A stretch of 21,629 nt of DNA from contig CALJUL010000032.1 in the NCBI GenBank assembly GCA_937975725.1, forward strand, positions 1 through 21,629, written 5' to 3'. Positions within the stretch are counted from its first letter, which is position 1. Every line of letters begins with the position of its first letter. The position numbers and the translations under genes are program-made. This DNA is from an uncultured Pseudoxanthomonas sp. GTDB taxonomy: Bacteria; Pseudomonadota; Gammaproteobacteria; Xanthomonadales; Xanthomonadaceae. Below the pieces are notes generated by a model that made no database searches, was not told where the DNA came from, and saw nothing but the letters and a program-made list of their open reading frames with translations. Shown here one piece after another: positions 8,207 through 14,072 of this stretch.

Positions 8207-9055
8207 TCAGCGGCGCTTGGGCAGGTGGAGGGTGCCGGCGACGCCGGCGTGGTCGATGTCGCCGGAGCCGACCGATTCCACGGTCAGGTCGCCGCGCACG
8301 TCGTTGACGTCCACTTCGCCTGAGCCGATCGAGCGCACGCGGACGCTGCCGCCCACGTCGCGCAGGCGGGCGCCGCCGGAGCCGACCGAGCCGATGGCGA
8401 CGTCGCCGCCTGCGCCGGCCAGGTCGAAGTCGCCGGAACCGATGCTGCCCACGTCCACCGCGCCGCGGATGCGGCGTGCGTCGATGTCGCCCGAGCCGAT
8501 GGAGACGACCTTCAGCGCGCCCGCGTCGTCGACTTCGATGTCGCCCGAGCCGACGGACACGGCGACCAGCCCGCGGGTACGACGGATGGCGGCGTCGCCC
8601 GAGCCCACGTCGGCGCTCACCACCGGCGCGCCGGTCACGGTGGCATCGCCGGAGCCGACCTTGAGCTGCACGGGCATGCTGTCCGGCAGCGTCGCCGCCA
8701 GGGTCTGGTAGGCGTAGTTGTTGCCCAGGAAGATGCCGCTGGAGCGGCCTTCGCGCCAGGCGCGGACCACCAGCTTGTCGCCGCTCCGTTCCTGTTCCAG
8801 CCTGAGGCTCGGCAGGGCGTCGGCCTCCGAGGCGCAGGCCTTGCCCTGCACGTCGCCGGCGGCGCCGGGCGCGGCGGTGACCTTGAGGTCGTTGTGGGCG
8901 ATGTCGAACACGACGGCCTTGACCCCGGCCAGGTCGAGCGAGAGGGCGCGGGGCGCGGAATGCCGGCAATGATCCTCGCCGGCCCGGGCGGCCAGCGGCG
9001 CGGACAATGCGAGCGCGGCCAGCAGCAGGGGAGTAGCGGTGAGCGTCTTGTGCAT
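8207..9055 (-). CDS. Exported DUF4097/DUF2807-like repeat protein (probable beta-helix)
   Basis: 282 residues. Residues 1-25 form a signal peptide ending ARAG. Residues about 40-130 are a non-repetitive N-terminal part, with VKAVVFDIAHNDLKVTA and LEQERSGDKLVVRAW. Residues 131-270 are eight repeats built on V/I-G-S-G-D with a period of 17-19 residues, ending near GTLHLPKRR. This pattern is typical of DUF4097/DUF2807 head-GIN adhesin-like domains, which fold as right-handed beta-helices. The ATG at 9055 is preceded by GAGGAAA and starts the signal peptide. DUF4097 proteins are found with envelope-stress systems, for example LiaG of Bacillus. Here it lies between two paralogous lipoproteins, downstream of an ABC transporter, suggesting an envelope role. 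No catalytic motif is seen. Confidence 0.82.
   Translation of the reverse strand: MHKTLTATPLLLAALALSAPLAARAGEDHCRHSAPRALSLDLAGVKAVVFDIAHNDLKVTAAPGAAGDVQGKACASEADALPSLRLEQERSGDKLVVRAWREGRSSGIFLGNNYAYQTLAATLPDSMPVQLKVGSGDATVTGAPVVSADVGSGDAAIRRTRGLVAVSVGSGDIEVDDAGALKVVSIGSGDIDARRIRGAVDVGSIGSGDFDLAGAGGDVAIGSVGSGGARLRDVGGSVRVRSIGSGEVDVNDVRGDLTVESVGSGDIDHAGVAGTLHLPKRR
8252..8662 (-). repeat. Eight in-gene repeats encoding [V/I]GSGD coils
   Basis: Repeat cores begin at residues 134, 151, 169, 187, 206, 225, 244 and 263 of the DUF4097-like protein, giving spacings of 17, 18, 18, 19, 19, 19 and 19. Six cores are GSGD; the sixth is GSGG and the seventh GSGE. At DNA level the plus strand shows recurring blocks like GTCGCC(G/C)GAGCCGA. 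Each repeat is probably one beta-helix turn. Confidence 0.85.
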
Positions 9056-9108
9056 GGGGTGGTTTCCTCGCGGGGCGGACGGACGGCGGGGCGTCGCGGC
9101 CGGGGGAA

Positions 9109-9768
9109 TCAGAAATTCCAGTCCGTGTGCTTGTCGCAGTCGTCCACGTCGGACTGTTCCATGGTGGCGTAGGGGCGGAACTCGGGCACGCTGGCCGCCA
9201 GCGCCTGCTGTGCCAGCAGCAGGCCGGGCATGCGGCCGCACAGCCGGTCCACCATCGGCTTGATCTTGGCCTTGGCCTGCTGGCCCACCTGCTGGCCGAT
9301 CTGGTCGCCGGACTGGCCGGCCATCACGGCCTTCAGCGCCGTGGCCGCGGCGTCCACGCCCACCTGCGCGCCTTCCATGCCGATGGCCATGCCGTCGGCG
9401 ATCACTTCCAGCAGCGCCTCGCGGTAGGCCAGCACCTGCGCCTTCTGCGCGGCCGTGGCGGCTACCGGCTTGCCTTCGATCAGCAGGTCGCCGGCGGGGG
9501 TGATCTCGGCCTTGGGCAGGTGGTCGTTCTTGTTGCGGTTCAGCGAGATGTTCTCGGTCGCCAGCCTGCGGCGCGCCTCCTCGATGCCGCGATTGGCCTT
9601 CTGCAGTTCCTGACTGGCTTCGCCCAGGCCCTTGCGGGCTTCTTCGATCGCCTTGCCGGCGATGCCGGTGGGCGCGCTGTCCTGCTTGTCCGGGGCGGGC
9701 TTGCAGGCTGCCAGCAGCAGGGCGGCGGCCAGGCAGGCGGGGCGCAGGACGGAAAGGGTGCTCGGCAT
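9109..9768 (-). CDS. DUF2884 (YggN)-like lipoprotein, copy 1
   Basis: 219 residues. The lipoprotein signal has lipobox LAAC with Cys22 lipidated. Residues 38-70 are strongly helical and charged (AIEEARKGLGEASQELQKAN onwards), probably a short coiled coil that the second copy lacks. Next come ISLNRNKNDHLPKAEITPAGDLLIEGKPV, then YREALLEVIADGMAIGMEGAQVG and a C-terminal block LCGRMPGLLLAQQALAAS...FRPYATMEQSDVDDC. Cys177 and Cys211 are 34 residues apart, the same spacing as in copy 2. The ATG at 9768 has GAGGAC six bases upstream. It lies 56 bases after the ABC permease and 53 bases before the DUF4097-like gene. The family is uncharacterised; an envelope-associated role is inferred from lipidation and operon context. 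Confidence 0.82.
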   Translation of the reverse strand: MPSTLSVLRPACLAAALLLAACKPAPDKQDSAPTGIAGKAIEEARKGLGEASQELQKANRGIEEARRRLATENISLNRNKNDHLPKAEITPAGDLLIEGKPVAATAAQKAQVLAYREALLEVIADGMAIGMEGAQVGVDAAATALKAVMAGQSGDQIGQQVGQQAKAKIKPMVDRLCGRMPGLLLAQQALAASVPEFRPYATMEQSDVDDCDKHTDWNF

Positions 9769-9824
9769 GCGGGTGTCCTCGGTTGTCGGTGGAAGGCGGC
9801 GGAAAGCCGCCGCCCCGTGCGGTC

Positions 9825-10817
9825 CTATTCGCTCTCGCGCCAGCGGCGCAGGTAGATGGCGCCGACGATCAGGGCTACGCCGATTACCGCGCCGATCCAC
9901 AGGTCGGCGGTGGCGAACGCCTGCCAGCTACGGGTCAGGTCCAGCGCACTGGCCAACTGGTCGGGTGATTCGATGTCCATGTTCGCATGCGCGCCTTTCA
10001 GCGTGGGCAGCCAGGTGCCCGGCACCACGCTCAGCAGGCCGCGGTAGACCACCGTGTACCAGACCAGGTCGTGGCGGATGCTCAGGCCCGGCAGGATGTC
10101 GGTCATGCTGACGATCACGCAGGCCAGCACCGGCACCAGCACCGCCCACAGGAACGGCTTGGAGCGCGCCCAGGCCGAGCAGAACATCAGCCAGCCTACC
10201 GCGGGCAGCGCCCAGAACACGTACACCGGCAACGAGGCCAGCACGCCGCCGATGATGCGCAGCGGGTGCGAGTGGGTGAACACCGCGGCGCCGGCCGGCA
10301 GCCCGTTGACCGTGATGGTGAGCGCGGAGATCAGCCACAGCGCCACGCCGATCAGGATGCCGATGCCGATGGCCAGCAGCGGCGCCAGCAGCAGCGCCCA
10401 GGCCAGCTTGGACAGCACGGTGTGGGCGTCGGAGATGGGCAGCGACTTCCAGAACAGCACGCTGCGGTCGCGGCGGTCGTCGTACAGGGTGCCCAGCGCG
10501 TAGAAGAACACCACGAAGGCCAGCACCACGCAGGCCAGCAGCACGCCGCCCAGCAGCATGCCGTCGCCGAAGGCGCCGACGGTCCGGTGCATCTTCTCCG
10601 GCGCGTCGTTCAGCACGAAGCCGCTGCTGCCCATCGAACGGCGTGCGGCGATGCTGCCGATCACGGCCAGGATCAGGTTGAGGGTGACGAAGATGCCGCC
10701 GGTGATGACCGGCGCCCAGAAGAAGCCGCCGCGGTTCTCCCAGAACTCGCGCTTGAGCAGCCACTTGAAAGCGCCCGGCTTGGACGTCTTGCCCGTGGAA
10801 GCAGTCATGGCGTTCAT
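9825..10817 (-). CDS. ABC-2 type transporter permease
   Basis: 330 residues, integral inner-membrane partner of the ATPase encoded just upstream. Six hydrophobic segments can be seen at about 33-57, 87-112, 138-165, 188-213, 222-240 and 304-323. Between the second and third lies the conserved cytosolic coupling sequence LYDDRRDRSVLFWKSLPISDAHTVLSKL, typical of ABC-2 permeases paired with YtrB-like ATPases. A large extracytoplasmic loop (about 240-300) precedes the last helix. The ATG at 10817 overlaps the ATPase stop in ATGA and has AAAGGA eight bases upstream. Exporters of this kind next to YtrA regulators respond to cell-wall-active peptides or membrane stress in other bacteria; the substrate here is unknown. 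Confidence 0.9.
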   Translation of the reverse strand: MNAMTASTGKTSKPGAFKWLLKREFWENRGGFFWAPVITGGIFVTLNLILAVIGSIAARRSMGSSGFVLNDAPEKMHRTVGAFGDGMLLGGVLLACVVLAFVVFFYALGTLYDDRRDRSVLFWKSLPISDAHTVLSKLAWALLLAPLLAIGIGILIGVALWLISALTITVNGLPAGAAVFTHSHPLRIIGGVLASLPVYVFWALPAVGWLMFCSAWARSKPFLWAVLVPVLACVIVSMTDILPGLSIRHDLVWYTVVYRGLLSVVPGTWLPTLKGAHANMDIESPDQLASALDLTRSWQAFATADLWIGAVIGVALIVGAIYLRRWRESE

Positions 10818-11689
10818 GCGTAGGTTCCTTTCATGATGGCGACGAACAGGTCGGCCAGGCCGGGAGTGCGGGTTTCGCCGAGCGGGGCGAGCTGCGCTCT
10901 GGGCGCGCCGTCGAACAGCAGCACGGTCTTGCCGAAGGGCAGGGCGCGCTCGTCGATGGGCCCGAGAGCGCGCGCCTGCTCCACCGTCTCGGCGCTGGCC
11001 AGCACCTCGGTGTAGCGGTCGGCCACGTCTTCCATCTGTGCGGTCAGCACGATCCTGCCGTCGCGGATGAACATCACGTCGGTGAGGATGTGCTCGATCT
11101 CCTCGACCTGATGGGTGGTGACGATGATGGTCTTCTGCTCGTCGAAGTAGTCTTCCAGCAGGCGCTGGTAGAACTGCTTGCGGTAGAGGATGTCCAGGCC
11201 CAGGGTGGGCTCGTCCAGCACCAGCAGGCGGGCGTCGATGGCCATCACCAGCGCCAGGTGCAGTTGCACGATCATGCCCTTGGACATCTCGCGCACGCGC
11301 AGGCCCGGCTTGAGCTGGGTGTTGGCGAGGAATCGCTCGCACTTGGCGCGGTCGAAGCGCGGGTGCACGCCGGCCACGAAGTCAATGGCCTCCTTCACCT
11401 TCATCCAGCGTGGCAGCACGGCCACGTCGGCGATGAAGCAGACGTCGTTCATCAGCGCGTCGCGGTCCTTGCGCGGGTCCATGCCCAGCACCTTCAACTG
11501 GCCCTCGAACGGGGTCAGCCCCAGGATGGCCTTCAGCGCGGTGGTCTTGCCGGCGCCGTTGGGGCCGATCAGGCCGACGATCCTGCCCGGCTCGATCTCG
11601 AAGCCGGTGTCGTCCAGCGCGAGCTTGTTCCTGTAGGCCTTGCGCAGGCCGCGGGCGGACACCACGGCATTGGCGGTTGCGGCATTCAT
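10814..11689 (-). CDS. ABC transporter ATP-binding protein (YtrB-like)
   Basis: 291 residues. Walker A is GPNGAGKTT at 42-50, Walker B LLVLDEP at 155-161 followed by TLGLD (D-loop), and the H-loop histidine is H193 in TTHQVEEIEH. The ABC signature is degenerate: EMSKGM at 134-139 instead of LSGGQ, as in many YtrB/CcmA-like ATPases. The Q-loop region (83-97) has no obvious glutamine. Residues about 220-291 form a C-terminal extension ending FVAIMKGTYA. The start ATG at 11689 overlaps the repressor stop codon (TGATG), so translation is coupled. It should energise the permease encoded directly downstream. Confidence 0.93.
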   Translation of the reverse strand: MNAATANAVVSARGLRKAYRNKLALDDTGFEIEPGRIVGLIGPNGAGKTTALKAILGLTPFEGQLKVLGMDPRKDRDALMNDVCFIADVAVLPRWMKVKEAIDFVAGVHPRFDRAKCERFLANTQLKPGLRVREMSKGMIVQLHLALVMAIDARLLVLDEPTLGLDILYRKQFYQRLLEDYFDEQKTIIVTTHQVEEIEHILTDVMFIRDGRIVLTAQMEDVADRYTEVLASAETVEQARALGPIDERALPFGKTVLLFDGAPRAQLAPLGETRTPGLADLFVAIMKGTYA

Positions 11690-12051
11690 CACTTGTTCCC
11701 CTTGGCTTGCAGCAGATCTTGTAAGGACAGGCCCAGCCGCTCGATGCGCTCGGCCACGGCCGGCCATTCTTCCGTGAGGAACCGCTCGCGCTCGCTGCCG
11801 CGCAGCTTGTTGGCCGCCTCGTCGGTGACGAACATGCCCAGGCCGCGGCGCTTCTCGACCAGGGACTCGTCGGCCAGTTCCTGGTAGGCGCGGGAAACGG
11901 TGATCGGGTTGAGCTGGTACTCGGCGGCCACCTGGCGGACCGAGGGCAGGGCGTCGCCGGGCTTCAGGATGCCGTCCAGCATCATGGCGATCACGCGGTC
12001 CTTCAACTGGCGGTAGATGGGAGCGCCGTCGCTCCATTGGATGGACGTCAT
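11689..12051 (-). CDS. GntR-family transcriptional regulator, YtrA subfamily
   Basis: 120 residues, the short form typical of the YtrA subfamily: an N-terminal winged helix-turn-helix followed by a small helical dimerisation tail instead of a large ligand-binding domain. The DNA-binding part is PIYRQLKDRVIAMMLDGILK (11-30) and PGDALPSVRQVAAEYQLNPITVSRAYQELADESLVEKRRGLGMFV, with the HTH recognition helix around NPITVSRAYQEL. GAGGGG precedes the ATG by seven bases. It shares an operon with the ABC transporter it most likely controls, and a GGTG-N16-CACC palindrome overlaps the operon promoter. Autorepression relieved by envelope-active compounds is the usual model for this subfamily; here it is inferred. 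Confidence 0.93.
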   Translation of the reverse strand: MTSIQWSDGAPIYRQLKDRVIAMMLDGILKPGDALPSVRQVAAEYQLNPITVSRAYQELADESLVEKRRGLGMFVTDEAANKLRGSERERFLTEEWPAVAERIERLGLSLQDLLQAKGNK

Positions 12052-12054
12052 GGC

Positions 12055-12309
12055 TCAGCCCCTCGGACGCAGTGATTGGCCAAAGGAAAAGTAGGGCATC
12101 GCCAGCGAAGCGCGGGCGCGCCGCTTGTGCGGGCGCACGGGGGCGCCGGCGTCGTCGGTGATGCCGCGGGCCTCGGCTTCCAGCGCGCCGGCCAGGGCGG
12201 CCGATTCCCCCTCGGCCTGGCGCGCCCCGGGGGCGGCCAGCAGGCCCAGCGCCAGCAGCAGGCCGCCGACGGCCAGACTGGGCAGGGTGCGGGTGAGTTT
12301 CGGGTTCAT
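12055..12309 (-). CDS. Small exported protein, first gene of the ytrA-type operon
   Basis: 84 residues. The N terminus has two basic residues and a hydrophobic stretch (SLAVGGLLLALGLLAAPGA), a likely signal peptide with cleavage after about residue 29. The mature part of about 55 residues has an alanine/glutamate-rich segment, a basic cluster HKRRARA (61-67) and a C terminus MPYFSFGQSLRP. I do not recognise a family. AGGGGGG lies six bases before the ATG, and the start falls about 33 bases after the predicted transcription start. It ends three bases before the repressor start, so it is co-transcribed. A leader-peptide role or a small envelope factor are both possible. Confidence 0.7.
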   Translation of the reverse strand: MNPKLTRTLPSLAVGGLLLALGLLAAPGARQAEGESAALAGALEAEARGITDDAGAPVRPHKRRARASLAMPYFSFGQSLRPRG

Positions 12310-12335
12310 GGGATACCCCCCTGAGTTGGGTGAGT

Positions 12336-12359
12336 GGTGTTGTATTCAACTATAACACC
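12336..12359. promoter_or_regulatory. YtrA-type operator, GGTG-N16-CACC palindrome
   Basis: A 24-bp imperfect palindrome, GGTGTT at one end and AACACC at the other, with further matches inside (16 of 24 positions symmetric). It fits the GGTG-N16-CACC pattern reported, as I recall, for the YtrA-type GntR regulator of Xanthomonas citri. It covers the whole -10 box of the operon promoter, so binding would block RNA polymerase. The palindrome is directly seen; the binding protein is inferred from the adjacent gene. Confidence 0.8.
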
Positions 12360-12376
12360 TAAACACAGGGCGTCAA
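12349..12376 (-). promoter_or_regulatory. Promoter of the ytrA/ABC/lipoprotein operon
   Basis: Read on the minus strand: -35 TTGACG (12376-12371), 16-base spacer, -10 TATAGT (12354-12349). Both hexamers match the sigma-70 consensus at 5 of 6 positions. Transcription would start near 12342 and give a leader of about 33 bases before the small exported protein. It is the best promoter in the window and overlaps the operator. Confidence 0.75.
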
Positions 12377-12446
12377 CTACCCCGGAGGGTTTTGCCGCCC
12401 CAACTGAAGGCATACTTGTCATGTTCGCAATAGCGAGGCGCAGGAA

Positions 12447-13007
12447 ATGAGCAAGTCACTGAGAATAATGGTTTTTCTGGCGATCCTCGGGGCTGCGACC
12501 AGCGCCCTGGCGGCTGGACTGCTGGATGTGAGCTACCGCCCGCTGGCCGGCAAGACGCCGGTGAACCTGAAGGAGCGCTATGCCGGCCAGGTGCTGCTGG
12601 TGGTGAACACCGCCAGCAAGTGCGGCTACACGCCGCAATACGACAGGCTGGAAGCGCTGCACCAGCGCTACGCGGCGCAAGGCTTCTCGGTGCTCGGCTT
12701 CCCCTCCAACGATTTCAAGGGCCAGGAGCCGGGCAGCGAAGAGGAGATCCAGGCGTTCTGCACGCTGACCTATGGGGTGAAGTTCCCCATGTTCGAGAAG
12801 GTGGTGGTGACCGGCGACGCCGCCACGCCGCTGTACCGCTCGCTGGCGCAGGCCACCGGCGTGGCGCCGGGCTGGAATTTCCACAAGTACTTGATCTCGC
12901 GCGACGGTCGCGTGGTCGCGAACTTCCCCAGCAAGGTCGCGCCTGACGATCCGGCGCTGATCGCCGCCATCGAGCGCGAGCTGGCGGCCCCGCGCGCCGC
13001 GCGCTGA
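12447..13007 (+). CDS. Glutathione peroxidase-family thiol peroxidase, exported
   Basis: 186 residues. Residues 1-22 form a signal peptide (IMVFLAILGAATSALA), so the enzyme is probably periplasmic; most bacterial homologues (BtuE type) are cytoplasmic. The GPx fold carries the catalytic Cys59 in NTASKCGYTPQY, Gln93 in FPSNDFKGQEPG and Trp143-Asn144 in GWNFHKYL. Cys105 in AFCTLTYGVKFPMF is in the position of the resolving cysteine of thioredoxin-dependent enzymes. Selenocysteine is replaced by Cys. GAGG lies eight bases before the ATG. It is transcribed divergently from the envelope-stress operon across 137 bp. The reductant in the periplasm is unknown. Confidence 0.93.
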   Translation: MSKSLRIMVFLAILGAATSALAAGLLDVSYRPLAGKTPVNLKERYAGQVLLVVNTASKCGYTPQYDRLEALHQRYAAQGFSVLGFPSNDFKGQEPGSEEEIQAFCTLTYGVKFPMFEKVVVTGDAATPLYRSLAQATGVAPGWNFHKYLISRDGRVVANFPSKVAPDDPALIAAIERELAAPRAAR

Positions 13008-13088
13008 GGGATCCCGTAGCGTGGGGCCGGCATGCCACAATAGTGGTTTGGCGCCGACTTCGCGGCGCGGGTTCCAGGAGTGAACAGG

Positions 13089-14024
13089 ATGAAGCGGTCG
13101 TTCCGCGGCGCAGCCGTGTTGTTGGCAATTTCTTTTTCGATGCTGGGAGGCAGCGTGTCTGCACAGGAAAAAACCGCGCTGGCCACCGAGCGCGACAGGA
13201 TCAGCTACGCCATCGGCGTGGACGTGGCCACTTCGCTGGAGCCGGTCGGCCCGTACCTGGACACGGCCGCCTTCGAGCGCGCGCTGGTCAACACCTTCGC
13301 CGGCAAGCCGCCGCTGATCACCGAGCAGGAAGCCCAGGCCACCGACCAGTTGCTGCGCGTGAACCTGGCCGTCGCCGACGGCCAGCCGATCCCCGGCATG
13401 CCGCCGGGCAGCGCGCCGCCGCCGGTCGACAAGGCCAAGGTCGGCCTGTTCCTGGGCACCTACATGGTCGGGCGTTCGCTGATGCCGCTGAAGGACGACA
13501 TCGACCCGGCCGTGCTGGTGCAGGCCATGCGCACGGTCATCGGCAAGACCGGCACGCCGCTGCTGAGCGCCGAGCAGGCCCAGGCCGAAGTGCAGGCGTT
13601 CCTGGTCAAGCAGCAGGCCGGCCGCGGCCAGCGCAACCGCGACGAGGGCGCCAAGTTCCTGGCCGAGAACAAGACCAAGCCGGGCGTGATCACCCGCCCC
13701 TCCGGCCTGCAGTACATGGTGCTGCGCGAAGGCAACGGCGAGCGCCCGACCCCCGCCAGCCGCGTGCGCGTGAACTACGTCGGCACGCTGCTGGACGGCA
13801 CCAAGTTCGACAGCTCTTACGACCGCGGCGAGCCGGCGGAATTCGGCCTGAACCAGGTGATCGCCGGCTGGACCGAGGGCGTGTCGCTGATGCCGGTGGG
13901 CGCCAAGTACCGGTTCTGGATTCCCTCCAACCTGGCCTACGGCCCCGGCGGCCAGCCGGGCAGCCCGATCGGCCCGGACGCCACCCTGACCTTCGACGTG
14001 GAGTTGATGGGTGTCCTGCAATGA
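13089..14024 (+). CDS. Exported FKBP-type peptidyl-prolyl isomerase (Mip/FkpA-like) with duplicated N-terminal domain
   Basis: 311 residues. Signal peptide 1-25 (AAVLLAISFSMLGGSVSA). The C-terminal FKBP domain (about 205-311) has SGLQYMVLREG, VRVNYVGTLLDGTKFDSSYDRGEP (Y230, F240, D241), VIAGWTEGVSLMPVG (W261) and AYGPGGQPG, so it should be an active proline isomerase. Ahead of it lie two FKBP_N-like segments, about 37-90 and 117-172, which align to each other (see findings); Mip and FkpA have one. The ATG at 13089 has AGGAG eight bases upstream; the GTG at 13080 would overlap that site. A small GC hairpin (13051-13068) sits just before the Shine-Dalgarno. It is likely a periplasmic folding factor. 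Forty-eight bases separate it from ugd. Confidence 0.92.
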   Translation: MKRSFRGAAVLLAISFSMLGGSVSAQEKTALATERDRISYAIGVDVATSLEPVGPYLDTAAFERALVNTFAGKPPLITEQEAQATDQLLRVNLAVADGQPIPGMPPGSAPPPVDKAKVGLFLGTYMVGRSLMPLKDDIDPAVLVQAMRTVIGKTGTPLLSAEQAQAEVQAFLVKQQAGRGQRNRDEGAKFLAENKTKPGVITRPSGLQYMVLREGNGERPTPASRVRVNYVGTLLDGTKFDSSYDRGEPAEFGLNQVIAGWTEGVSLMPVGAKYRFWIPSNLAYGPGGQPGSPIGPDATLTFDVELMGVLQ

Positions 14025-14026
14025 GT

Positions 14027-14042
14027 CCGATAGCCGTATCGG
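14027..14042 (+). terminator. Weak hairpin between the FKBP gene and ugd
   Basis: CCGATA and TATCGG form a perfect 6-bp stem around GCCG, starting three bases after the FKBP stop, followed by CTTTG. An alternative 5-bp stem, AGCCG/CGGCT, overlaps it. The short stem and short U-run make it at best a weak terminator, so read-through into ugd is plausible. Confidence 0.3.
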
Positions 14043-14072
14043 CTTTGATGATTCGATGACAGGACTGCACTG

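Noticed and set aside
8252..8662. Regularly spaced DNA repeats considered as a CRISPR array
   Set aside because: The repeats are imperfect, have no unique spacers of constant length, and are fully explained by the periodic GSGD protein sequence in an intact gene. No cas gene is nearby.
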